Assembly (NCBI RefSeq): GCF_011762195.1
Contig: NZ_JAASQK010000006.1
Span: 62,001 to 126,000, forward strand
Length of the DNA stretch: 64,000 bases
Origin: Sphingomonas oligoaromativorans
GTDB lineage: Bacteria > Pseudomonadota > Alphaproteobacteria > Sphingomonadales > Sphingomonadaceae
Direction of reading: 5' to 3'
This document shows, piece after piece, positions 1 through 7,956 of this stretch (position 1 is its first letter; every line of letters starts with the position of its first letter). The notes beneath the pieces were generated by a model that saw only the letters and a program-made list of their open reading frames with translations, was not told the DNA's origin and did no database searches. The position numbers and the translations under genes were made by a program.

Positions 1-2
1 AT

Positions 3-611
3 CCCGGCGCGATCGCGCGGCTGCGCCATACCGCCGGGGCGTTCGGGCTCGACTGGCCGGCCGGGCAGCCGCTCGACCAGTTCTCGCAGACTCTGAGCGC
101 CAACGATCCGAAGCAGGCCGCGTTCATGTTGGCGATCCGCCGCGCGGGGAACGGCGCCTCCTACGCGCCCTATCGCGATGGCGTGACGCCGTGGCACGCG
201 GCGATGGCGGCGACCTATGCGCAGGCGACCGCGCCGCTCCGCAGGCTGGCCGACCGTTATGTGATCCGCGCCGCGCTGGCGGTCGCCAACGGCCGGCCCG
301 TGCCCGATGCTGTGAGCGCGGCGTTCGAGCGGATTCCTCCCGTGATGGCCCGCGCCGACGCCCGCTCCGGCCAGATCGAGCGCGCCGTCATCGATCTCGC
401 CGAGGCGGTGCTGCTCGCCGATCATGAGGGCGAGGCCTTCTCCGCCACCGTCACCGACGTCGACGATCGCGGCGCGCGCATCCAGCTTTGCGATCGCCCA
501 GTCGTGGCGCGGGTGGCGACGGATGGGCTGCATCCCGGCGACATGATCCGGGTGAAGCTCGACGGCGTCGACATGGCGCGCCGGACGATCCGCTTCGAGG
601 CGGCCGGCTAG
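3..611 (+). CDS. RNB-family (RNase II/R-like) ribonuclease, C-terminal part
   Basis: Open frame that enters from the left edge, so only the last 202 residues are visible and the start lies outside the window. The stretch YAQATAPLRRLADRYV is the conserved end of the RNB exoribonuclease catalytic domain (families have YAHxTSPLRRYxDL). It is followed by a short beta-rich tail, residues about 135-200 of the visible part, that reads like the final OB-fold or S1-type RNA-binding region. Family members degrade single-stranded RNA 3' to 5' in the cytoplasm. Its stop overlaps the stop of the convergent ABC-F gene by four bases. I cannot say whether it is rnr or a shorter RNB protein, because the N-terminal cold-shock domains are not in view. 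Confidence 0.85.
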   Translation, partial: PGAIARLRHTAGAFGLDWPAGQPLDQFSQTLSANDPKQAAFMLAIRRAGNGASYAPYRDGVTPWHAAMAATYAQATAPLRRLADRYVIRAALAVANGRPVPDAVSAAFERIPPVMARADARSGQIERAVIDLAEAVLLADHEGEAFSATVTDVDDRGARIQLCDRPVVARVATDGLHPGDMIRVKLDGVDMARRTIRFEAAG

Positions 612-2191
612 GCCCCGTCGAGCGGGAGCCGGCGCGTCACGCCGATATTCTCCAGGAACGCCGTGTCGTGGCTCACCACCAGCAGCGCGCCGTCATAGGC
701 CCGGAGCCCCGCCTCCACCGCCGTCACGGACTCGATGTCGAGATGGTTGGTCGGCTCGTCGAGGATGAGGAGGGGCGGCGGCGCGGGGCTGCCCAGCACG
801 CAGGCGAGGCCGGCGCGCAGCATCTGGCCGCCGCTCAGCGTGTCGCAGCGCCGGTCGCCGGCCTCGGCACGGAACCCAAAGCGGGCGAGGGCTGCCCGGC
901 AGCCATTCTCGTCGACCCCCGGATTGAGGCGGGCGTAATTCTCCGCGATCGTCCCGGCCGGATCGAGCAGGCTTACCCGCTGGTCGAAGAGTGCGGCCGG
1001 GACATGGACGACCACCCGGCCCGAGAAAGGCGCGAGATCGCCCGTGACGACGCGCAACAGCGTCGATTTCCCCGATCCGTTGGCGCCGACGATGGCGACC
1101 CGCTCCGGCCCGGCGATCTTCAGCGACACATCGCGCAGGACCGGCTCGGCCGGATCATAGCCCGCCGTCACATGGGCCAGCGCCAGCACCTCACGGCTGG
1201 GGGCCAGCCCGGTGGGGGCGAGCTGCACCGAGAGGGGCTCGATCCGCTCGATCCTCTCCCTGGCCTGTTCGAAGGCTTGCGAGGCGTCGGCGCGCAGCCG
1301 GTCTGCGAGACGGGCGCCACCGCCGCCGCTATTCTCCGCCTTCTCCTTGCGCGCGCCCAGAAGAATGCGCGGCATCCCGCCCTTCGCGGCGCTGCGGCTG
1401 CCGGCGGCGTCGCGGCGCTGCTGCCGTTCGGTCGCGACCTGCGCCTTGCGTTCCACCTCGGCGACGCGCCGCTCGGCGGAGGCGAGATCCTGCTCGGCCG
1501 CCGCCAGCTCGATCGCCTTGCGCGCGCGATACTGGCTCCAGTTCCCGCCATAGCGCTGGGCGCCGAGCGTGGTCAGTTCGACGATGGCGTCCATGGCGTC
1601 GAGCAGTTCGCGGTCATGGCTGACGACGATCGCCCCGGCACGCCAGCCGTGGAGGAGATCGCGCACCGCCTGCCGTCCGTCGCGGTCGAGATTGTTGGTC
1701 GGCTCGTCGAGCAGCAGGAAATCGGGCGCGGCGAAGATCGCGCCCGCCAGCGCCGCCCGCGTCCGCTGCCCGCCCGACAGGCGGACGAGCGGGGCGTCCA
1801 GCGGCAGGTCGAGGCCCACCTGCGCCAGCGCCTCTTCGGCGCGCGCTTCAAGCGTCCAGTCCGCCTCGGCCAGCTCGTCGAGGGTGGCGACGCCCGCCTC
1901 GGCGCGGTGGAGGAGGGCGAGGCCATCGGCGATGCCGAGCAGGTCGGCCAGCGTTTCCCGCGGCGAGAGCTGGACGATCTGGCGCAGCGTGCCGACCGTG
2001 CCCTGCATGCGGACGGACCCTCGGGAGGGCTCCAGCTCGCGCGTCAGCAGGCGCAGCAGCGTCGATTTGCCGACGCCGTTGCGGCCGACGAGACCGGCGC
2101 GTTCGCGGCCGAAATCGAGCGTCAGATCGTCGAGGACGGCCCGGCCGTCAGGCGTGGACCAGGCGAGATGCGAAACGGAGATGGCGGGCAT
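608..2191 (-). CDS. ABC-F family ATP-binding protein
   Basis: Soluble protein of about 527 residues with two ABC domains and no membrane segments. Domain 1 has Walker A GRNGVGKST (about residues 36-44), signature LSGGQRTRAALA and Walker B LLLDEPTNNLD. Domain 2 has GANGSGKST, LSGGQMLRAGLA and LILDEPTNHLD. Between them lies a charged, probably coiled-coil linker rich in Arg, Ala and Glu, the element that reaches into the ribosome in ABC-F factors. Known members act on the ribosome as translation factors or in antibiotic resistance. I prefer the ATG at 2191 (MPAISVSH), which has AGGA upstream, over a TTG eight codons earlier. Which ABC-F subgroup it belongs to cannot be settled by eye. Confidence 0.9.
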   Translation of the reverse strand: MPAISVSHLAWSTPDGRAVLDDLTLDFGRERAGLVGRNGVGKSTLLRLLTRELEPSRGSVRMQGTVGTLRQIVQLSPRETLADLLGIADGLALLHRAEAGVATLDELAEADWTLEARAEEALAQVGLDLPLDAPLVRLSGGQRTRAALAGAIFAAPDFLLLDEPTNNLDRDGRQAVRDLLHGWRAGAIVVSHDRELLDAMDAIVELTTLGAQRYGGNWSQYRARKAIELAAAEQDLASAERRVAEVERKAQVATERQQRRDAAGSRSAAKGGMPRILLGARKEKAENSGGGGARLADRLRADASQAFEQARERIERIEPLSVQLAPTGLAPSREVLALAHVTAGYDPAEPVLRDVSLKIAGPERVAIVGANGSGKSTLLRVVTGDLAPFSGRVVVHVPAALFDQRVSLLDPAGTIAENYARLNPGVDENGCRAALARFGFRAEAGDRRCDTLSGGQMLRAGLACVLGSPAPPPLLILDEPTNHLDIESVTAVEAGLRAYDGALLVVSHDTAFLENIGVTRRLPLDGA

Positions 2192-2308
2192 GGATCGAGG
2201 CTTTCCTGGCGGCAAGGCGGATGGGCGTTGCGGTCAGGGTAAGATCCATTGTCGGGCACTCCGGGTAACGAGGGCGGCAGGTTAGGCCCGCCGCCCCCTT
2301 GAGGCAAG

Positions 2309-3352
2309 TCAGGCCGGGCGGGCCAGCGCCAGCACCGCGTCGGCGAAGGCGGCGGGCGCCTCCTGCGGCAGGTTGTGGCCGATGCCGCCGCGGATCAGGC
2401 GATGCTCGTAGCGGCCGGTGAAGCGGGCGCGATAGGCGGCCGGCTGGGGATGCGGCGCGCCGTTGGCGTCGCCCTCCATGGTGATGGTCGGCACCACGAT
2501 GGCGGGCGCGGTGGCGAGCTTCTGCTCATAGGCGTCATATTTCGCCTCGCCCTCGGCCAGCCCGAGCCGCCAGCGATAATTGTGGATCACGATCGCGGCA
2601 TGATCCGGGTTGGCGAAGGACCGGGCGGTGCGCTCGTAGGTGGCATCGTCGAAATGCCATTGCGGGGAGGCGAGCTGCCAGATCAGCTTGTTGAAATCGT
2701 GGCGGTTCTGCTCATAGCCGAGCTTGCCCCGCTCGGTCGCGAAGTAGAACTGATACCACCAGGCCAGCTCCGCCTTGGGCGGCAGCGGCGCGGCATTGGC
2801 GTGCTGGCTGCCGATCAGGTAGCCGCTCACCGAGACGAGCCCTGCGCACCGCTCCGGCCACAGCGCCGCGACGATGTCGGCGGTCCGCGCGCCCCAGTCG
2901 AAGCCGGCGAGCAGCGCCTTGGGGATCTTGAGCGCGTCCATCAGCGCGATCGCATCGAGCGCGAGCGCCGCCTGCTGCGCGTTGCGCACCGTGTCCGCCG
3001 AACGGAAGACGGTGCTCCCCGAGCCGCGCAGATAGGGGATGATGACCCGATGCCCCGCCTTCACCAGCAGCGGCGCCACATCCACGAAGGCGTAGATGTC
3101 ATAGGGCCAGCCGTGGAAGAGGATCACCGGCGCGCCGTTCGCCGGCCCCATGTCGACATAGCCGACGTTGAGCGGGCCGGCATCGATCTGGCGGAGCGGG
3201 GGGAAAGCGTTCCCGGTCGGCGTGGCGGGGACGGCGGCGCGGGCCGTGCCCTCCACCCCGCCGATCTGGAGCGCCGCGACGCCCATCGCGGCCAGCCCGA
3301 AGAAATTGCGACGGCTCGGATCGGCCGGCTGATCCGAAGGAAGGGTCGTCAT
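2309..3352 (-). CDS. Tat-exported alpha/beta hydrolase, epoxide-hydrolase-like
   Basis: A 347-residue protein starting with a twin-arginine signal (SRRNFFGLAAMG, residues 13-24) and a hydrophobic stretch, so it is probably exported folded to the periplasm. HGWP (80-83) is the oxyanion-hole motif, and GFDWGA places an Asp nucleophile at residue 152. This is the pattern of epoxide hydrolases and haloalkane dehalogenases rather than Ser esterases. A late GGIGHN supplies the catalytic His. The ATG at 3352 has AGGAG seven bases upstream; a longer in-frame start lacks support and would bury the Tat signal. It is the last gene of a minus-strand run with the small envelope genes at 3375-4370. The substrate is unknown. 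Confidence 0.85.
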   Translation of the reverse strand: MTTLPSDQPADPSRRNFFGLAAMGVAALQIGGVEGTARAAVPATPTGNAFPPLRQIDAGPLNVGYVDMGPANGAPVILFHGWPYDIYAFVDVAPLLVKAGHRVIIPYLRGSGSTVFRSADTVRNAQQAALALDAIALMDALKIPKALLAGFDWGARTADIVAALWPERCAGLVSVSGYLIGSQHANAAPLPPKAELAWWYQFYFATERGKLGYEQNRHDFNKLIWQLASPQWHFDDATYERTARSFANPDHAAIVIHNYRWRLGLAEGEAKYDAYEQKLATAPAIVVPTITMEGDANGAPHPQPAAYRARFTGRYEHRLIRGGIGHNLPQEAPAAFADAVLALARPA

Positions 3353-3374
3353 GTCGATATCTCCTGCGAGGGTC

Positions 3375-3848
3375 TTAGTGGGCGGCGTGCGGCTGGGCGT
3401 CTGTCTGCGGCACGACGAAGCGGATGGTCTTGCGATCGAGCGGCTGGTGGTTGGCATTGGCAAGGATCACCTCCACGCTGTGCGGGCCTGCGGGCAGGCC
3501 CACGAGGATCAGCGGTTCGCCGCAGGCATCCGCCCAATGCCATGGCGCCCCGTCGACCGCGACGTGGATGTGGCCGATGCGCGGGCTGACGTCGAGCGCC
3601 TTGGGGCCGAACACGGGCTCGATCCGCAGATTTTCGGCGCGGTACTGGATGAACACACGGCCTTCGGCGAGCGGGCCGGGGAGCGGCGGACCGACGATGA
3701 GGCGCGCCGGCGGCTGCGGCTCGGCGAGGGGGACGACGCCGGCCGGGCCGAGGATCTCGCCCGCCGTCTGGGCGCAGACTGCGCCCGTCGCCGGCAGGAG
3801 GAGGAGCGTGGCGAGCCCCAGCGTGCGGAGCGTCATGTTGCGTGTCAT
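3375..3848 (-). CDS. Small secreted protein, DUF6130-like
   Basis: 157 residues with an N-terminal signal peptide (hydrophobic LGLATLLLLPATGAVCAQ, cleavage near residue 26). The body carries IGHIHVAVDGAPWHWADA and LPAGPHSVEVILANANHQP, the hallmark of a family of small periplasmic proteins that I recall as DUF6130. The family has no established function; the fold is likely an all-beta sandwich. GGAG lies eight bases before the ATG at 3848. It sits 22 bases upstream of the epoxide-hydrolase-like gene and 15 bases downstream of the DUF1097 gene, so the three are probably co-transcribed. The family number is from memory and should be treated as tentative. Confidence 0.7.
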   Translation of the reverse strand: MTRNMTLRTLGLATLLLLPATGAVCAQTAGEILGPAGVVPLAEPQPPARLIVGPPLPGPLAEGRVFIQYRAENLRIEPVFGPKALDVSPRIGHIHVAVDGAPWHWADACGEPLILVGLPAGPHSVEVILANANHQPLDRKTIRFVVPQTDAQPHAAH

Positions 3849-3863
3849 GGATGATCTCCCCGT

Positions 3864-4370
3864 TCAGGCCTGCGCTTCGGGTTCCGCCCGCGGCTGGACG
3901 GCCGCCTGAAGCAGCGTGGCTGCGGCGCAGGAGGCCGCACCGATAGCGGCGGAACATGCCAGAATGGCGTACGTCGAGGCGACGGGCGCGAGACCCGAAT
4001 AGAAGAAGCTTGTCAGCCCGAGAAAATAGGCGATCGGATTGTTGAGCGGAGCCAGCGTCCGCAGGCTCAGCACGAGGATGACGACGCCCGAGACGGCCAG
4101 CGGCGTGGCGGCGTCGCCCAGCGTCGGCGTCAGCAGCCTGATCGCGATCGCGGTTCCGATCCCGAAGGCGAGGCCCAGCAGGAAGCAGCCGAGATCGGCG
4201 AGATTGTCCCGCGTCGAGGCGCCGGCGAGATTATAGGCCACCCAGCCGAGGAACATGGCGGAGGCGGGCAGCATCACCGCGATCGTGCCGTAGGTCGCGA
4301 CACCCGCGACGGCGGCGACGACCAGCGAGACGGCATGGAAGCGGATATCCTTGAGGGGGTGAGCCGGCAT
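3864..4370 (-). CDS. DUF1097 inner-membrane protein
   Basis: About 168 residues with five likely membrane segments, including runs such as SLVVAAVAGVATYG, ADLGCFLLGLAFGIG, LAVSGVVILVLSL and AYFLGLTSFFYSGL. The pattern and length fit DUF1097 proteins (E. coli YcdZ type), small inner-membrane proteins of unknown function. The start MPAHPLKD at 4370 is chosen because GGAG lies close upstream; a longer frame adds an unlikely Pro/Arg-rich leader. It lies between ohr and the DUF6130-like gene on the same strand. Confidence 0.75.
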   Translation of the reverse strand: MPAHPLKDIRFHAVSLVVAAVAGVATYGTIAVMLPASAMFLGWVAYNLAGASTRDNLADLGCFLLGLAFGIGTAIAIRLLTPTLGDAATPLAVSGVVILVLSLRTLAPLNNPIAYFLGLTSFFYSGLAPVASTYAILACSAAIGAASCAAATLLQAAVQPRAEPEAQA

Positions 4371-4436
4371 CGGGTTTCTCCGGGGAATGGAGGGGGTGTG
4401 CGGGCCGGAGGGGGCGGCCCGCACGGGGAGAGGATG

Positions 4437-4847
4437 TCAGTTCAGGGTGATCTCCACGGCGATGTTGCCGCGCGTCATCTTGGAATAAGGGCAGGTCTGG
4501 TGCGCCTGATCGGCGATGACGCGCGCCGTCGCGGCATCGAGGCCCGGCAGGCTCACCTTGAGGCGGGCCTGAAGGAAATAGCCGCTGTCGCCCTTGGCGA
4601 GATCGACCTCGGCATCCACCGCGGTATCGGCCGGGAGCTTCACGCCCGCCGCCTGCGCGGCCAGACCCATCGCGCCGATGAAGCAGGCGGACCAGCCGGC
4701 GGCGAAGAGCTGCTCGGGATTGGTGCCCTGACCCGCGCTGCCCGGAGGCGACAGGCGGATGTCCAGCCGGCCGTCGCTGCTCTGCGCGCTGCCGTCGCGG
4801 CCGCCGGTGGTGTGGGTGCGGCCGGTGTAGAGGATCGTGTCAGTCAT
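4437..4847 (-). CDS. ohr: Organic hydroperoxide resistance protein (Ohr)
   Basis: A 136-residue OsmC/Ohr-family protein. It reduces organic hydroperoxides in the cytoplasm using two redox cysteines, both visible: one in WSACFIGAMG and one in the C-terminal HQTCPYSKMTRGN motif. NPEQLFAAGWSACF is diagnostic of Ohr rather than OsmC. The start ATG at 4847 has AGGAG eight bases upstream, while a GTG nine bases earlier abuts the ribosome site and is unlikely. The promoter region at 4848-5055 carries a good sigma-70 promoter and two palindromic sites, suggesting repression by a MarR/OhrR-type regulator that is not encoded next to it. Confidence 0.95.
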   Translation of the reverse strand: MTDTILYTGRTHTTGGRDGSAQSSDGRLDIRLSPPGSAGQGTNPEQLFAAGWSACFIGAMGLAAQAAGVKLPADTAVDAEVDLAKGDSGYFLQARLKVSLPGLDAATARVIADQAHQTCPYSKMTRGNIAVEITLN

Positions 4848-4871
4848 GTCCGTCACTCCTGTTAAATCGTG

Positions 4872-4886
4872 TCCGATCAGATCGGA
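4872..4886. promoter_or_regulatory. Inverted repeat downstream of the ohr promoter, candidate operator
   Basis: TCCGATC-A-GATCGGA is a perfect 7+1+7 palindrome lying just after the -10 element of ohr, over the expected transcription start. A bound repressor here would block ohr. It overlaps one of two ATCGKATGCGA copies (4881-4891; the other is at 4934-4944). Confidence 0.5.
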
Positions 4887-4892
4887 TGCGAG

Positions 4893-4922
4893 TTATTAGG
4901 CTTGGCCGCCGCGCGGCGTCAA
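4893..4922 (-). promoter_or_regulatory. Sigma-70 promoter of ohr
   Basis: On the minus strand, TTGACG (4917-4922) and TAATAA (4893-4898) are separated by 18 bases, and the ohr start follows about 45 bases later. This is the clearest housekeeping promoter in the window. It is flanked by the two inverted repeats listed separately, one just downstream and one just upstream. Confidence 0.7.
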
Positions 4923-4932
4923 CCCCCAAAAC

Positions 4933-4946
4933 AATCGTATGCGATT
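4933..4946. promoter_or_regulatory. Inverted repeat upstream of the ohr promoter, candidate operator
   Basis: AATCG-TATG-CGATT is a 5+4+5 palindrome 10 bases upstream of the -35 box of ohr. It contains ATCGTATGCGA, nearly the same as ATCGGATGCGA at 4881-4891, 53 bases away. A pair of similar sites flanking a promoter fits a MarR/OhrR-type dimer, but the regulator is not identified. Confidence 0.5.
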
Positions 4947-5055
4947 TATTTTTTCCGTACCCCCGGTCGGGGACGGCGTAGCTGCCCGGAATCGACGCTG
5001 CTGCTGGCGGATAATCGCGCTATAGCCACCCGGCCCCTTCGCTGGAGATGCCATT

Positions 5056-6072
5056 ATGTCGACGATGCGCGCGATGATCGTTCCGCAACCCGGAGCTTCC
5101 CTGGAGCTGGTGGAACGCGCCGTTCCCGAGCCGGGCCGCCATGAAGTTCGGATCAGGGTCCATGCCTGCGGCGTCTGCCACAGCGATTCGGTGACGGTGC
5201 AGGGCCTGTTCCCCGGCATCGAATATCCGCGCGTGCCCGGCCATGAGGTGGTGGGCACGATCGAGGCCGTCGGCGCCGACGTGGATGGCTGGAGCGCCGG
5301 AGAGCGTGTCGGCGTGGGCTGGTTTCCGGGCTCGTGCGGCTATTGCGGCCATTGCCGGCGGGCCGAGGCCTTCGCCTGCGAGAATGTCCATGGCGCCACC
5401 GGCGTGTCGCGCGACGGCGGCTATGCGACGCACATGATCGCGGACGCCTCGGCGCTGGCGCGCGTGCCGGCCTCGCTCGATTCGGTCGAGTCCGCGCCCT
5501 TGCTGTGCGCGGGCATCACCACCTTCAACGCGATCCGCAATTCGGGCGCGCGGGCGGGCGATCTCGTCGCGGTGCAGGGCATCGGCGGCCTCGGCCACCT
5601 TGGCATCCAGTTCGCGGCGCGGCTCGGCTTCCGCACGGTCGCGGTCAATCGCGGGCGCGACAAGGAGGCGCTGGCCCGGAAGCTCGGCGCGCACGACTAT
5701 ATCGACAGCGCGGCGGACGATCCCGCAGAGGCCCTCCAGAAGATGGGCGGCGCCAGGGCGATCATCGCCACCGTCACCAATGCCGACGCGATGCAGGCGA
5801 TCGTCGGCGGGCTGGGCGCGGGCGGCACGATGATGCTGATCGGCGCGACCGGCCCGATCAGCATCAACCCGATCGAGCTTCTGATGAAGAGCGCGGGCGT
5901 GAAGGGCTGGTATTCGGGCACGTCGGCGGATTCGGAGGACACGCTGCGCTTCAGCGAGCTGCACGCCATCGGCTCGATGAACGAGATCTATCCCTTCGCC
6001 GAGGCGCAGGCCGCCTACGATCGCATGATGAGCGGCAAGGCGCGTTTCCGCGTCGTGCTGAAGATGGACTGA
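5056..6072 (+). CDS. Zinc-dependent alcohol dehydrogenase
   Basis: A 338-residue medium-chain dehydrogenase. GHEVVGTIEAVG follows the catalytic-zinc Cys in CGVCHSD, and CGYCGHCRRAEAFAC gives the four Cys of the structural zinc site. GIGGLGHLG is the NAD(P)-binding Rossmann glycine motif. It should oxidise alcohols or reduce aldehydes in the cytoplasm, with the substrate unknown. GGAG lies eight bases before the ATG at 5056. It is transcribed divergently from ohr across a 208-base region, so regulation may be shared. Confidence 0.92.
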   Translation: MSTMRAMIVPQPGASLELVERAVPEPGRHEVRIRVHACGVCHSDSVTVQGLFPGIEYPRVPGHEVVGTIEAVGADVDGWSAGERVGVGWFPGSCGYCGHCRRAEAFACENVHGATGVSRDGGYATHMIADASALARVPASLDSVESAPLLCAGITTFNAIRNSGARAGDLVAVQGIGGLGHLGIQFAARLGFRTVAVNRGRDKEALARKLGAHDYIDSAADDPAEALQKMGGARAIIATVTNADAMQAIVGGLGAGGTMMLIGATGPISINPIELLMKSAGVKGWYSGTSADSEDTLRFSELHAIGSMNEIYPFAEAQAAYDRMMSGKARFRVVLKMD

Positions 6073-6076
6073 GCCC

Positions 6077-6817
6077 CTAGAGGCGGGCCAGCCGCCCGCC
6101 GTCGACCAGCAGCGAGGCGCCGGTGACGAACCGCGCCTCGTCGGAGGCGAGGAACAGGATCGCGGCGGCGATCTCGGCGGGCGTGCCGATATCCTCGGGC
6201 GCGATCACCTCCAGCCCCGATGCGATATTGGGGCTGGAGCGCAGCATCTCCGTATCCACAGCACCCGGCAGCACGGCGTTGGCGCGGATGCCGCGCGCGG
6301 CGCCCTCGATCGCGGTGGAGCGGGTGAGGCTCTCCAGCGCCGCCTTGGCCGCCGCATAGGGCGCGACCAGCGGCGAGGTCTGCCGCGCGTGGATCGAGGC
6401 GACGTTCACGATCGCGCCGCCGTCCGCCATGTCGCGCAACGCCGCTCCCGCGAGCAGCGCCGCGCCGAGGAAGTTGACGTCGAGCAGCCGCCGCCACTCC
6501 GCCCCGCCGATCTCGGCGAGCGGCCTGTAGATCATCATGCCCGCGACGTTGACGATCAGGTCCAGCCCGCCGAGTTCGGCCAGCGTGCGCTCGACCAGCG
6601 AGGCCACGGCCGCCTCGTCGCCGATATCGCAGGCGAAGGAGGAGACGTGCGGCGCGCCGAGCGCATGGAGCCGCTCGATCAGCGCCGCGTCCGGCGAGCG
6701 GAGGTCCGCCAGCATCAGGCTCGCGCCTTCCGCCGCCAGCCGCTCGGCGGTGGCGAGGCCGATGCCGCCCAGCCCGCCGGTGACGATCGCGCGCTTGCCC
6801 TCGAACCGCCTCACCAT
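6077..6817 (-). CDS. Short-chain dehydrogenase, possible sugar 1-dehydrogenase
   Basis: A 246-residue classical SDR: TGGLGGIG cofactor motif near the N-terminus, NVAG, the active-site Ser in NVASIHA, and YAAAK (Tyr/Lys pair). The C-terminal LVDGGRL is the usual end of the fold. The start ATG at 6817 overlaps the galactonate dehydratase stop by seven bases (ATGGTGA), so it is the last gene of the sugar operon. From that position I infer that it oxidises an aldose such as D-galactose to the aldonolactone, which would feed galactonate to DgoD. It could instead act on another sugar or on a downstream intermediate. Confidence 0.85.
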   Translation of the reverse strand: MVRRFEGKRAIVTGGLGGIGLATAERLAAEGASLMLADLRSPDAALIERLHALGAPHVSSFACDIGDEAAVASLVERTLAELGGLDLIVNVAGMMIYRPLAEIGGAEWRRLLDVNFLGAALLAGAALRDMADGGAIVNVASIHARQTSPLVAPYAAAKAALESLTRSTAIEGAARGIRANAVLPGAVDTEMLRSSPNIASGLEVIAPEDIGTPAEIAAAILFLASDEARFVTGASLLVDGGRLARL

Positions 6818-7956
6818 TCGCGCAGGCTCCCATCCGGTCCCCGCCATACCGGATTGCGCCAGCGATGGGCATCCTTCGCCGCCTCGCGCACGCGCGCCTC
6901 GTCGATGCTGACGCCGAGCCCCGGCGCGGTCGGCACGGCGACGCTGCCCTCGTGGATGTCGAAAACGCCGGCGTCGGTGACGTAGGTCAGCAGATCGGCC
7001 GATGGCGTGTTGTAATGGATGCCGAGCGACATCTCCTGGATCACGAAGTTCGGCGTCGCCGCCGCGAGCTGGAGGCAGGAGGCGAGCGCCAGCGGCCCGA
7101 GCGGACAATGCGGCGCCACCGCGACGTCGTAAGCCTCCGCCATCGAGGCGATGCGGCGGGCTTCGGAGAGGCCGCCGGCATGGCTGAGATCGGGCTGGAT
7201 GATGTCGACCGCGCCCAGCTCGAACAGGCGCTTGAAATCCATGCGTGTATAGAGCCGCTCGCCGAGCGCGATGGGCGTGCTGGTCTGGGCGGCGAGCTGG
7301 GCGATGGCCTCGGGGTTTTCGGAGAGCAGGGGCTCTTCGATGAACAGCGGGCGCAGCGGTTCGAGCGCGTGCGCGAGCTGGCGCGCCATCGGCTTGTGGA
7401 CGCGGCCGTGGAAGTCGACGCCGGCGTCGATCCCCGTCTCGCGGACGAGCTGGAGGCGGCGGACGCTGTCGTCGAGCTTCGCCGGGCTGTCGAGCCAGCC
7501 CAGATCCTCGGTGCCGTTCATCTTCACCGCGCGGAAGCCCTGCGCCTGCCGCGCGGCGGCGGCCTCGGCGACGTCATGCGGGCGGTCGCCGCCGATCCAC
7601 GCATAGACGTCGATCCGCTCGCGCACCTGGCCGCCGAGCAACTGCCAGACGGGGACGCCCAGCCGCTTGCCCTTGATGTCCCACAGTGCCTGGTCGATGC
7701 CCGAGATCGCCGACATCAGCACCGGCCCGCCGCGATAGAAGCCGAGGCGGTAGAGCGTCTGCCACGCATCCTCGATGCGGTCTGCCTCCGTGCCGATCAG
7801 CCGGTCCCGCGCGCTCTCCAACGCGCCGAGCACCGCCTCGCCATGGCCTTCGAGGCTGGCCTCGCCCCAGCCGATCAGGCCGTCGTCGGTCCCGACGCGG
7901 ACGAACACCCAGCGGGGCGGCACGAGGAAGGCATCGATCTGGGCAATCCGGCTCAT
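6811..7956 (-). CDS. dgoD: D-galactonate dehydratase (enolase superfamily)
   Basis: A 381-residue protein that aligns by eye with E. coli DgoD along its whole length. It shares PPRWVFVRVGTDDGLIGWGE near the start, YRGGPVLMSAISGIDQALW, DFHGR, PLFIEEP, GERLYTRMDFKR, QPDLSHAGG, APHCPLGP and the C-terminal GLGVSIDEARV. The acidic residues of the enolase metal site and the HCPLGP histidine are present. It dehydrates D-galactonate to 2-dehydro-3-deoxy-D-galactonate in the oxidative (De Ley-Doudoroff) galactose pathway. Its ATG overlaps the permease stop (ATGA), and its stop overlaps the SDR start. The downstream kinase and aldolase of the pathway are not in this window. Confidence 0.93.
   Translation of the reverse strand: MSRIAQIDAFLVPPRWVFVRVGTDDGLIGWGEASLEGHGEAVLGALESARDRLIGTEADRIEDAWQTLYRLGFYRGGPVLMSAISGIDQALWDIKGKRLGVPVWQLLGGQVRERIDVYAWIGGDRPHDVAEAAAARQAQGFRAVKMNGTEDLGWLDSPAKLDDSVRRLQLVRETGIDAGVDFHGRVHKPMARQLAHALEPLRPLFIEEPLLSENPEAIAQLAAQTSTPIALGERLYTRMDFKRLFELGAVDIIQPDLSHAGGLSEARRIASMAEAYDVAVAPHCPLGPLALASCLQLAAATPNFVIQEMSLGIHYNTPSADLLTYVTDAGVFDIHEGSVAVPTAPGLGVSIDEARVREAAKDAHRWRNPVWRGPDGSLREW

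Noticed and set aside
4848-4856. GTG start for ohr nine bases upstream of the ATG
   Set aside because: It touches the AGGAG ribosome site; ATG at 4847 has correct spacing.
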